This document shows, one piece after another, positions 33,565 through 44,600 of a DNA stretch of 64,000 nt. The notes beneath the pieces were generated by a model that made no database searches, was not told the DNA's origin, and worked only from the letters and a program-made list of their open reading frames with translations. This DNA comes from Monarcha castaneiventris obscurior (lineage: Eukaryota > Chordata > Aves > Passeriformes > Monarchidae), in the NCBI GenBank assembly GCA_026261815.1, contig JAMPIT010000174.1, positions 8,432,001 through 8,496,000 on the forward strand. The letters are read 5' to 3'. The number at the start of each line of letters is the position of its first letter. Positions within the stretch are counted from its first letter, which is position 1. Made by a program: the position numbers and the translations under genes.

Positions 33565-33905
33565 TTCTTTAATCCAGCAATGTGAGGATTGTGGGAAGAT
33601 ATGGTATCAGTCCTCAAATATGTAAAAAGTATTGCAGAGATACAAAGCGTTCTTCATGTCCATTGATATGGCAAGAAATAGTAGCCTTAAATTGCAACTT
33701 GAAGATTTCAGTTATATTTTACAAAAAGCTTTTGAACTGTAAAGAATGTTATGCAGTAGCTGACTGTGGAGAGGTCTGAAGAATCAGCATAACTGCAAAT
33801 TTTCGAGGTCAGATTGAACAAATATCTGTCAGGAGCTGATTAGATAGAGTGGATTCTGCTCTGAAGCAAGAGCATGAACTGGAAAACCCTTTCAGATCTC
33901 TTTTT
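33565..33905 (+). mobile_element. old, diverged CR1-like LINE fragment
   Basis: CTCAAATATGTAAAAAG, CTTCATGTCCATTGATATG, CTTAAATTGCAACTTGAAG, GGTCAGATTGAACAAATATC and TGTCAGGAGCTGATTAGA match the order of an ancient CR1 class. More decayed than its neighbours. Confidence 0.6.
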
Positions 33906-34035
33906 TAATCATGTCTAAAGACACACCTCCATTGTCCTCATTACTAAATTGGCATGAAAAAATGAAAAAGTGTACCAGTGTCACCTCTCCAAGTTTTCTT
34001 AAATTATGCCAAGTATTTTTTTTCTACTTGTTAAA

Positions 34036-34328
34036 CCCCTCCTTTCTTCTTTCTCCCGAATTTCATGTACTGAGCTATATGATGCCATATAGTACGGAAT
34101 ATCCCTTTGGTCAATTGGGGTCGACTGTCCTGGTTGTGTCCCCTTTCTAATTTCTTGTGCACCCCCAGCCCATTTGCTGGTGGGGTGGGGTGAGAAGCAG
34201 AAAAGACCTTGGCTTTGTGTAAGCACTGCTTAGCAAAATCAAAAATACTGAATTAGCAACGTTTCCAACATTTAGCCCAGATCAGCTACTATGAAGAAAA
34301 TTACCCCATTCCAGCCAAAACCAGCACA
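34036..34328 (-). mobile_element. solo LTR fragment of an avian endogenous retrovirus
   Basis: Ends on the - strand with the LTR start TGTGCTGGTTTTGGCTGG at 34328. Contains GTGCACCCCCAGCCCATTTG, GGTGGGGTGGGGTGAGAAG and TGTGTAAGCACTGCT. The 3' part of the LTR is missing. The same family as the copy at 58.2-58.8 kb. No viral genes accompany it. Confidence 0.75.
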
Positions 34329-34407
34329 CCTAGTGACACAGGTACACAGACACAGAAGCCTTTCAGCTAGGCTTGAAAACATGTTCCTGATCTGATTCAT
34401 TTCACAG

Positions 34408-35170
34408 CATCATAGAATAGCCTGGGTTGGAAGGGACCTTAAGGACCATTTAGTTCAAACCCCACTTCCATGGGCAGAGACACCTTCCACTAGTCCAGGC
34501 TGCTCAAAAGTCCATCCAATCTGGCACACTTCCAGGGATGGGCATCCACAACTTCCCTGGGCAAACTGTTCCAGTGCCTCAGCACCCTTGCAGTAAAGAA
34601 TTTCTTCTGAACATCTAATTTAAACCTATTGCCTTTCAGTTTGAAGCCCTTCAAACTGATTCCCCCTTGTCCTGTCACTACACATGCTTGTAAAAAATCT
34701 CTCTCCAGCTTTCCTCTAGGTCCCCTCTAGGTACTGGAAGGTGCTCTGAAGTCTTCTCTTTTCCAGGCTGAACAGCTCTAACTCCCTCAGTCTGTCTTCA
34801 TAGGAGAGGTGCTCCAACCCTCTGCTCATCTTCTATGGACTGACTCTAACAAGTCCACATCCTTCTTATGTTGGGGACCCCGGACCTGGATGCAGTACTC
34901 CAGGTGCAGTCTCACCAAACTGGGGTGGGGGGCAGAATCACCTCCTTTGACCTGCTGGCCATGCTGCTTTGGATGCAGCATTTGCCTTTCTGGGCTGGGA
35001 GCGCACATTGCTGGCTCATGTTGTGCTTGTCATCCTCCAAGTCCTTATCCCCCTGGGCTTCTCTTGATCCATTCCCTGCCCAGCCTGTACTTGGCTTGGG
35101 ATTTCCCTGACCAATGTGCAGGACCCTGCACTTGGCCTCACTGAACTTCATGAGGTTCACACCTCATGCG
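34408..35170 (-). mobile_element. CR1 LINE, 3' 760 bp, with broken ORF2 remnant
   Basis: The 3' end CATCATAGAATAGCCTGGG is at 34408 on the + strand. Minus-strand frames carry CR1 reverse transcriptase C-terminal pieces: KFSEAKCRVLHIGQGNPK (about 35150-35090), LVRLHLEYCIQVRGPQHKKD (about 34925-34860) and KKFFTARVLRHWNSLPREV (about 34620-34560). The pieces are in different frames, so the ORF is broken by indels. This is the largest CR1 here; its 5' truncation is near 35170. Confidence 0.92.
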
Positions 35171-35269
35171 AGTCACACTGGTAGTGAAGAGCGCTGAGAC
35201 CAGCCTGACTTATCAAACCCAAAATTTAACATTCAGAGGAAGAACAATGTTTCCCAGCAGAAACTGGCA

Positions 35270-35970
35270 CCTGTGAGGATGTGGCAAAGTTCCTGATAAA
35301 GGAGCCAACTAGTGATAGTACTGATATTGTATCTAAAGCTGCTGAGCCTGGAGGCATTTGACTGATAGTCAATCACTTTGTACTATAAAAGCTCAGTCCC
35401 ACTTTTTAATGGCAGAGTTTTCTAACATATTCCTTCTTGGAGTGTGTGTGGAGATTCCTCCCTTGGCTGGGGACACCCCTCAAGGTTTATCCTCGAGGCT
35501 GAGTAAGAGATTTGCCCACAGGCATTGTATGAGTGAGTAACATCAATTTCCATAATTTTTTTACTAGTTTTAATATCATTGTTTCAATATTGCTTCAATA
35601 CATAGTGCACTATACTAGCAGTTACAGCTACCTATACTGTGTAGTAAATAATTCTGATTGAGGTCTTTTAGTCTTTTCATCATCATAATCAATTTAAATT
35701 CTTATCTACTTTATTAATATAAATATGTTTGGTTTGCTATCCTTAATCCTGTGGGACAGAGTTGTATAAAGGCTCAATTACACCTATATAATACTTTAGA
35801 CATAAACCATTGAACGTCTGGGACTGGGACTGGATCCAGCTCCACCCAGACTCCTTTCTGTGAAGGAATTTAGAAAGCAAGAGGGTCCTTTCTGCACCTT
35901 GTGACTCAACAGGACAGGGGGGTTCTCCCCAATAAACTTTGTCTGAAGCTCCCATTCTGCCCATGACACT
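35270..35970 (+). mobile_element. probable solo LTR of a second retroviral family
   Basis: A TATA box in ACTATAAAAGCTCAG near 35384 and a poly(A) signal AATAAACTTTGTCTG near 35931 are arranged as in an LTR, and the 3' segment rich in CTCC/GGGG resembles U5 of avian retroviral LTRs. The ends are not clear and no duplicated target site was found. No viral coding sequence is seen. It could instead be unrelated unique DNA. Confidence 0.45.
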
Positions 35971-38900
35971 TATCTTTTATTAAATAACACTATTATTTTA
36001 TCTGACTCTAAAAGCATTTTCTAGGGAAGAAGCTTACCAGTGTGCAGCATTATTATGTAAATGACTCAGCATAAATACCTGAGTCATTTGTCGTTACTAA
36101 TTTTTTAAAGAAAAAGCAATCTATACCAGAGCATCCATCATTCTCCCAGTTTTAAATAACATCCATGATATTTACATTCCCTTTAAAAAAGACAATGGCA
36201 CTTTTATGCCTTTGCTACCTTCAGGGAGTTAGCATTGTCAATAACCCACTATCAGCAATTACTTGTGCATTTTAAGTAGTGGTTTTGCACTTCTGCTCTA
36301 GTTTTGCCAAAACTAAAAGACTCAGTTCAGATGCATCTGTTTTCCAGGGACATCTATGATTGCTTTCTTTCATTTATTCAGTGAACCAGCTGTGTTGACT
36401 GATGTCTGAGAAATCAAGTTCAGTCACAGAATAATTCTATTGTAGTCAATTTACTTGCAGCAAAGACCAATTTGACCCACGGAGCTCTGTATATTGTTAA
36501 AGGTCATACAGCCTGTCAGTAGTTCAGATGGGATTTAAATAGAGGATCCTCCTGAATCCCAGTTAAAATGAGACTCTTTTGACATCATCATAGTGTCTAC
36601 ACATTCAGACTGACATTTTGTCACTCAGAGCACTGCTTATCTGTTGCCATACCAAAAAGTGACTGTCATGGCTTCAGTCACATGTCCTCATTCTTTATTT
36701 CCATTTATTTATAACTCTCTCCTCTATTCAGTGCCAGCTGTTAAAACCAAAGTGGATTTCCTTTCTCTCTCCCTCCTGGGAGCTGTGGATGAAGAAGAGG
36801 TTTCAGACACATTTCAGGAGGGCAGTAGCAGGGTAGTGAGGTCAGCCTGGGAACCCAGCAGTTTCATTAGTGCCAGAACAGCAGCTTGGCAGCTGAAAGC
36901 AGCTCCATGTGGCACAGGGCATGCCTGCATGGGATGCTGACAGTTACAATAATACTCCAATTAAGAAAGGCCCTCACTGAATGTAGTGGTTTGGACAATG
37001 GGATTTATTGAAGCCCCTTCTAGTCCTGTATTTTTATGATGCTTGTATGATAAAGCTAAAATGTTCTATGGAAACAAGGAAAAGGATGGTCATCAATTCT
37101 GAATATCTACAAGCAATCACAAGGAAGTTCTGACTTACCTCATTGTTCTACAATTTCTTCCTTATTTGTAATTATTTCCCTACAGTAACTTTATATGACT
37201 TAAAAAGTAATTATTTTTTTCTTGTTTTTCCCTTTCACAATGTATTTTTCATTGTAATAGAAACGCTAATTTATTTGAAATTATCCATAATGTCTCAGTT
37301 ACAATACCGTCATAATCTGATTTCAGCCCTTTATCTTGTAAAATTATGCTCTGTGCCTTTCTCTCAAACTTACTGGCCAATTTCAATGATACATGAAAGA
37401 AGGAAAGAAAGATTAGGATGGATGAATTAGGTGGATTATGAAATCTTAGAGAATTTGCAGCTTTCTTAGTAAAGGCGGACAACTCAGCTGCATCCCAGTT
37501 CACACTGTGAAGAAACCTGGATTTGCATTTGTCTTTTTTCCTGCAGCCTGGTTTTCATAGAAAGTAAACATCAGAAATCTGTATTAGGTGGAATATAAAT
37601 GATGCTCCAAAGGCATCTGTTCTGGTCAGTCAAGGGACCAAGACCATGGAGCATGTTAATAGTACTAGTTCCTTACTATTGTTTAAATATTATAAATCCT
37701 TACTTACTCATAATAGAAAGAGCAGGGGTAAGAGTATACACCTGAAGTAAGCCTAATATAGGCCAAAGTAATTAAGTTCCTATAAACGTCTTTAATTCAA
37801 TCATCTGGATATAGGAAGGAGACTCAAATTAGTTCCATGAGAATGGGAAAAGTAGGCAGAACTCAGCAGCATGTATTATCTGAGCACAAGCCAGTTGGCA
37901 GTGGGCAGGTGCACTGGCTGGCCAGTCTACTTGCACATATGATTGATTGGACTAACCACAGCACTCACCGTCTCTTGCCAAAAGATGTCATGGAAGGCAT
38001 GGGAAGAAGTGGGCTTGATTGTTGCACTGAGACAGTGAGACTAGAGAGCAGTAAATAGAAATGAAGAGGACACCAAGCTTGGTAAATTTCATTCTTTTTA
38101 TATGATTTTAGATTTCTATGTGGCTTTGCCTTCCCACGTGTGCTCTGAAAGTATATGCGTAAGCGGTGGCCCCAGTTCTTCCATGACCATCACAGGTTTT
38201 ATTCTACATTGTTGTCAGTGGTATTATACCAACTTTAGAATCAAAAATGAGACAGACAATGAATTCAAACAAGTTGTTCCTATCCTAGGATCTCCTAACA
38301 GGTATGTCACTTTTTAGCAGGAAATAAAGGTCTGTGAACCTCCAACACTGTCTGTTGGATTTTGGAGGTGTTATGTGCAAACATGAGAAGGGAGAGGTGG
38401 TTTTAACACCCTGCAGCTTTACAAAAAGCTCCTGTAAAGCATATAGAATAAATGGTTGAATTGACCTCTCACTTCCATGATCAGCTCATCACTGTATTGG
38501 TGCACCTCCAAAATCATCTGGACATCAACCTATTTGGGGCACTGCTGGTGAGAGCTCAGGCCTGTGCACCCTACGAGCACTCCCTTGAGGCAGTCTAGAT
38601 ACACCTGCAGATGTACAGAGCCTGGGACACCCCCAGCATGTCCACCATGAAGTCCCTACGAGTACATTCTTCCATACTTTCATACCATGCCTCCTTCCCT
38701 TCCTACACATTTGCATCTTGTCTGTCTCAGAGGGCTATGTAGTGCTGCCAGTGCCAGTAGCCCTCTCATTTTTGATCCCAACTGTATGCCAAATATACAG
38801 GGAAGTGCTGTCTTGACAAGATGAATTTTTCCCCCACATTCCAGAAGACTCTGCCGAAGGGCAACATTCACAGCCATGAAGGCAACCAGACCATCTTAAA

Positions 38901-41900
38901 GACCCATTGAGACCCAGTGCCAGGGTTGTCAGATGATGTGTTTCTGTCTCAGAGTAACCTATTTGCTCTGTGGTGAATAAAAGCATAGAGCTAGAGCCAA
39001 ATACCTCTCAGAGCCACAAAAAAAAAAAATGAAGCCACACATATAAATAGCATGAGAATAAGGATCATTACATATTCAGACAGTGACCTGGTCATATGAA
39101 AAATTAAAACGACAGGGTATAGCTAAGACCTTCACAATTGCCAACATTCACATTCAAGTCATGGTACTATGCATGAGAAACACTCCCTTAAACAAAGGAT
39201 AGTTCACAAACTCAATTCATTTTAGTATCAGTCTAAAATGATAGAGGTACGCTTTTCCAGAACGCATTTAGACACAAAGAAACAGTTTGCCATAATCTTG
39301 CCTGCAAAGAAAACAGCACAATGTTCTAGAATTTCTAACTCACAACTGAAAATCAAGACATTCATATCAACCTCTGTTAGGAGCTATCCTACTTATGCTT
39401 ATTTTTTTCTCCTTTGTAAATCCAGAATGTTTTCCTGTTTATTAAGCATGTTACCCTACCTCGTGCTCAATTACAAATTCCATTGCAAAAAAGTAAGGAT
39501 TTTTCTTTCTGAACAGTGCCACTCACAAAGGAATCTGGATCTGATGCAGCCTTTTAAACACTATGATTGAACTTCTTAACTCAATTTTAATGATAGCAAT
39601 TTTGCAAAATGCTATGCAGTAACAATACATTATCAGGTACTGGCTATAACAGCATCATCTCACAGTAGTGCTTGTTCACAATGACACTGCCAAGCTTTAC
39701 CAATTTTGGAAACAAACCTAAAAACTTTCATTTCCTCTGAGATACAAGGTTAAATCTCAAAATCAGGTGTTGTCTAAAGCTAGATGCGTTCCAATAAATG
39801 ACAACGTATGGTGGACATTACTGCACTTTAATTAGCATAAAGTCACTAGCAAGGTTGCTACCTGAGTTTTGCTGAATAGCATTCTCCCACATAGTGCCCA
39901 AGCATCTTTAGGGATTAGCGTGGGCCTGGTAAGACTTTCAACAGCAATTCTGATACAGCCACCTGCTCTTCGGGGCTAGGAAGGTTTATCTGTATGAAAA
40001 TACAGGCATTGGAGAATTTAGTGTCAGGGCTGGAGAATGTTCCTGGACTGTTACTGGTTTAACACAGAGTAAATGTCTCTGTTATAGTTCCAGTTTGTTA
40101 TCTTTCCTAGTTTGGTTCCCTAAGTAGAAGTTAAAATATCCTAGCAAGGCATCAGGAAGTATTTCACATAAAACAAAACAAAATGTGCTTTTGACCATTA
40201 ACTGTACCTCATAAGTTCCTTCTCTATAGTCCCCCAAATTCTTTATCATGTAAGAGATTTGGATTCGTAATGCTAAACATAGTATTTACAGTAATTTAAT
40301 TATTATATATATATTATATATAAGATTTGTACATATATCAATTTAATGTTTTGATTAAACATTACTGTGAAACATTTTGTACCTCTGTGTGTGTACGTAT
40401 GTATGTGTATATATATATATATATATATGAGCTGGTTGTGTAACTCTCTTTCACTGGGTAACTTAACATCCTACATGATTTGAAACTCTGCTTGCCTCTG
40501 CGTGCAGCAGGTGCCAAATAACTTTTCTCCCTCAAGTTCTTTCCCATAGAGGGTATATACCATAAGGGTGGTTGCTTCAGCACACTGTAACTAGAAGGGC
40601 AAGGTTAGGCTTTCTGGTTATGTCCCAATATGGGCCAGTTTTGCCACAGAAGATTTTACTAGCCTAGTAGAATTTCTTTTGGTGCTAAATTTCAATGCTA
40701 GTAAAAATTCCAGTATCTCTAGTATTAGAGTGACGAATTTTTTTTTTCCAGGATAGTTTATTTCACTCAGATATCCAGCAAGTGGAGATTTTTTCTGCAA
40801 TAAACTGCATCTGCACTATAACAATAAACATTGCCTAGATTATAGCCAGCCTCAGCCAAAAGGGACTTTGGACTATGACTTGGTATTCTAGGATGGAGGG
40901 AGAGATGGTACATTTTTACTTTGTCATCTAGGAGGATTTTCAATCAAGTTCAGACAGTTCAGTTATAAAGCTATAAAATTTTAACTGTAAGAATTTCTAT
41001 TTTTTTCTTGCTTTACATTGTGCTTCAGTTACTGGCCATGACAATGAGTATCTTGCTTTGACATAACTCATGTCAACCAACTAAATTAGACTTTTTGAAA
41101 AAGACATTAGCACTACACTTGAGAGATCTAAACAAAATACTGATAAACTTCAGTTGTGGAGAAGGTTAAACCTTTCATCAAGAGAAATTTTATAATCAAG
41201 TTAGTCAAGCTGTCCTGCCCACGATTAATGCACTATCTCCAAGGGAAAGACACCCCTGCAGATACAATTCATTAAACACTAACCATGTGATTCTAATTAA
41301 GATACAGGTTGTTACATTAAGCAAATTAAGCTAGTTTAAGGAACTTACCCTTCCAAGAAATTAATGAAATGGTATACCCCAAAAATTTCAATTAAAAATT
41401 ATTCTGTTTCAGCTGTTAAATTTCACTGTGAGGAAAAAAATGCACTGACTCCTAAATAATCCCACTTTGCTATCCCTCAGTATTTCTGCCTCTGCAGTAC
41501 AAAGAAGCTCCCATAACATTTTTACTTTCATATATAGAGGACAATACATAGGATCAGTCTAAGTTGTAAAAGTGCCTGACTAATCAGGACTGCATGCCAC
41601 TGATGGAAATAAAATTATTAAATCTTCCTTTCTTAAGACTAGATGCCAAGCAAAAACTCTTACCTCATGCACAGATGGCTGGAACCTTCCCATCTGTTAA
41701 TAACTTCTAGCTTCCAACTCCTGCAGGATCCTAACATCAGTCCTCTAAGCACATTAGCATGTCTGGGGAGTATTGAGAGTCAGAGAGATCCCTGTTCTAG
41801 GTTTACACAACTACTTGAGCACAGATATTCCCTTGGGACTTTTCCTCAGTTTAGATGTGTTTGTGTGCATAAGATATTGAAAAATCAAAACCCACCAAAA

Positions 41901-43100
41901 AAGCAGGAGTAGTCTGAGATCTCAGTTGGCCCCTGGGAATACTGAAAATAGGAAACTAGTTTAAAATCCTGGTTCTGTTGAACAGCACCTCTGGAGAGGA
42001 ATTTTTTCATGCTGTCATGCTAGTGTGGCACAGTTGGTAATACACTGATACACACGTCTAGCAGTGTCAGAAACTGAACAACCATATCATTCTTCACCAG
42101 TCATGTTTCCTTTCCAGTTGAAAGCTGCATACTGCACAGATACCAGGTGTCTTCACTTACACCAACCGTTGACATCTCTATTTGTAGTACAGACAAAATG
42201 CATTTACTAAAGCAGAGCCTCCCGAGCTTCAGCTTTTGCAGCACTGGTGATACACAAACTATTTCCACACCACATGTGGAGCCAGGGCTGCCTACGAGGA
42301 GCTACTCAATTGAAGCGTGGGATGAGCACCCCAAATCTGCTACTGTTGGCAATCAGCTACTACCAGCCTGCAGGCACTTACCTAGTGGCTTACACAGGTT
42401 TCTATACATAGGCACTAAATATTACTGTTAATGGTCATTTATCAGAACAGCTTTATCATCTAACTCATTTAGGAGGTCTTAGACTCCATAAAGTTACTGT
42501 AGAAATAACTTCAATCAATATAGATTTGTGTTTAATAATTATGAGTAAAAGTCGTTGCTGCTATAAGTCCAGCCTAGCATTAGACTTAGCAGTAGATGAA
42601 ATGATCAGGAAATGTCAGATGAGAAAGGCCAGAAGTAAGAAATAAATTAAGAATTTCCACTGGCAAAGGTCAGCAAATCTGCCTTACCATAAGCAACTGA
42701 TACATATCTGTATCAGTATGTACAGAACATAGAAAACAGATAACTCACGCAGAGCAAGGCAGCTGGATAGTTTTATCATTCCTTTACCTTAAGGAAACTA
42801 AGAGAATGACAGATAACAAATGAGTAAGGCCCATATTTCTAGTCTCCCAAGGTGTGCCTTGGGAATTTTGGCCTTGAACATAGGTAGGATTTCTTCCCCA
42901 ATGAACCAGTCCCAAGCTTCAAGATAAAATGTATATAAACATATTATCAGAGCACCAGATAGTCTTAAATTTCATATGGCTGCTATATAATACGGGATGT
43001 TTTTAGTATCACACGTGCTTTGTTCTTTGCCATCCATTGTCCCTAAGGAGGTAAGTAAATATTTTTAAAATACACATTTATTTTTGAGAACCCAATTCCT
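35971..43100. other. intergenic, AT-rich, no gene recognised
   Basis: Unique-looking AT-rich sequence upstream of the NAPEPLD CpG island. It includes a TG/TA microsatellite at about 40385-40428 and an AT-rich run at 40300-40322. I found no exon, RNA gene or recognisable transposon. Confidence 0.55.
40385..40428. repeat. (TG)n-(TA)n microsatellite
   Basis: TGTGTGTGTACGTATGTATG followed by about ten TA units. Confidence 0.85.
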
Positions 43101-43625
43101 CAGGGTTAGGTGCCTCAAAATGCCTCACTTCTCAGCCCATCGTTTTGAGCTGCCTGCAAACTTCTGACAGACGTGAGCAGGGAGTAAGGGGATGGTTGTA
43201 ACCCAGCACGTGAAGTGACTTGGACACGAGTTTTACCTTCCCAAGGCCGTGGGGATACAGGTGCCTGCGAGGCGGGCAGTACTGAGGGCGGCCTCGCCCG
43301 GACGCCGCAGCTCCCGTCAGTGCCGGTAGCCCTGGGGATGGCGGCTCTACCCTGGGCTGCTGAGGAAACCGAGCCCAGGAAACTTTTCCCCGCAGCACCT
43401 GGTGGTCGGAGCATGCTCGTGCTCCCAAAGGGGACTGCGGGCAGCGTGTATTTCCCATCAGAGGAGGCCAGGAGCACAACCGAGTGCTTCCCTTTTCCCG
43501 GAGCCGACGAGCAGCCCGGCCTCCAGGGGCAGAACGTGCCGGCGGCCCTGATACTGTCCCGCCGTGGTTCCGGGACACCCCGGATCCCTCAGCCCGGACC
43601 CCTGCCGCCATCTTGCTCCCGGCGC

Positions 43626-43825
43626 CGCTCCACGGTGAAGCGCCGGGCGCCGCGGAGCCCTTGCCCGCTACGGTGAGGGACCGGACTTTGTGGTACCCTC
43701 TGCTCGCCACGGTGAGGGGCCGGGCTGTGGGGAGCCCAGGCCCGCCACGGTGAAGGGCCGGGCGCCGCGGAACCGCTGCTCGCCATGGTGGGGCGCCGGG
43801 CGCTGTGGAGCTGCTCCCTGCAGCT
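43626..43825. repeat. 38-bp GC-rich minisatellite, five copies
   Basis: Anchors ACGGTG (ATGGTG in the last copy) occur at 43632, 43670, 43709, 43747 and 43785, a period of 38-39 bp. The shared unit reads CGCCACGGTGAGGGGCCGGG followed by CGCCGCGGAGCCC-like sequence. Copies are imperfect. Confidence 0.8.
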
Positions 43826-44000
43826 CGCCGCGCTGCCCTCGGCGGCGGGCTGGTCAGGTGGAAATCCGCAGCCGTTCAACAGCTGCTACCGGAGACCTGC
43901 AGAGCCGCCGCCGTGGAAGGGGTGGAGCGGCACCATGGAGGAGGAGGAGAAGGAGGAGAAGGGGGACGAGACTCTCCAGGGGCGGAAGGGGCAGGGGCGG

Positions 44001-44021
44001 CAGCAGCAGCAGCAGCAGCAG
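44001..44021 (+). repeat. (CAG)7 tract
   Basis: Seven CAG units directly before CCCGGGAG and the donor GTGAGC at 44030. Probably in the untranslated leader or first intron of NAPEPLD. Confidence 0.9.
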
Positions 44022-44600
44022 CCCGGGAGGTGAGCGGCGCTCCAGCGGTAGCAGCACTCCGGGGCTGGGGGTCTCTGCCCCCGCGCCTTCCTGTGGGCAG
44101 AGGGGAATCGGAGCGAGCAGAGCGGCGGCTCCAGTCCCGTCCCCGCCCGGAGGAGAGGCGCTGCCCGAGCTGCCGCCGCCAGAGCCCGGCTGGCGGCCGG
44201 GCTAGCGGAGCACCTGCTCCGAGAGCGGCAGCGGGGCTCGCCAGACACATACACGGTACTGGAGCCCCGCCGGTGAGTGTGAGGGAGACCGCGCTGAGCC
44301 GCTGCGGGAGGCGGTGGGAGCGGGAGCAGGCACCCGCTCGGAAAAGTTCGCGGGTGGGCGGGCGAGGTGTTTGGGGCCGGCGAGCCCTGCTCCCAGCCGG
44401 GCAGGAGCGGCACAGCCCGGCTGCCCACGGAGCTCGGCTGGTGCCCCTGCCCCTCTTCCTGCCCGCCGCCCCGGCTGGGGACGGACCCCGACGGGCGCCA
44501 GCTCCAAAACCAGCGGGGACCGGGGCGATCCTTTCGCACCGGTGAAAGAAACCCTGGAAGGAAAAGTCCTGCGTTCGCCCTCCGCTCTCCCAGCGCAAGG

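Larger units (their letters stand above)
43150..44600. promoter_or_regulatory. CpG island, predicted NAPEPLD promoter
   Basis: About 1.4 kb of very high GC with dense CpG, sharply bounded by AT-rich DNA on both sides and lying upstream of the first NAPEPLD coding exon on the same strand. It contains a YY1-like GCCGCCATCTTG at 43604-43615, a 38-bp tandem repeat (43626-43825) and two strong splice donors (44030, 44273) suited to ending non-coding first exons. The TSS is not located. Confidence 0.7.

Noticed and set aside
34490..35160. A possible reverse-transcriptase gene on the minus strand.
   Set aside because: Only C-terminal CR1 ORF2 remnants in shifted frames within a 5'-truncated copy; not a functional gene.
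39238..39570. 110-codon + strand frame in the intergenic gap.
   Set aside because: Composition looks random, there is no family match, and it lies in AT-rich DNA with no splice or promoter context.
43785..44033. 82-codon frame with MVGRRALW and a glutamine run over the (CAG)7 tract.
   Set aside because: It sits in stop-poor GC-rich DNA and spans the minisatellite. It ends four bases past a strong donor, does not match NAPEPLD of other species and is better read as leader or promoter sequence.
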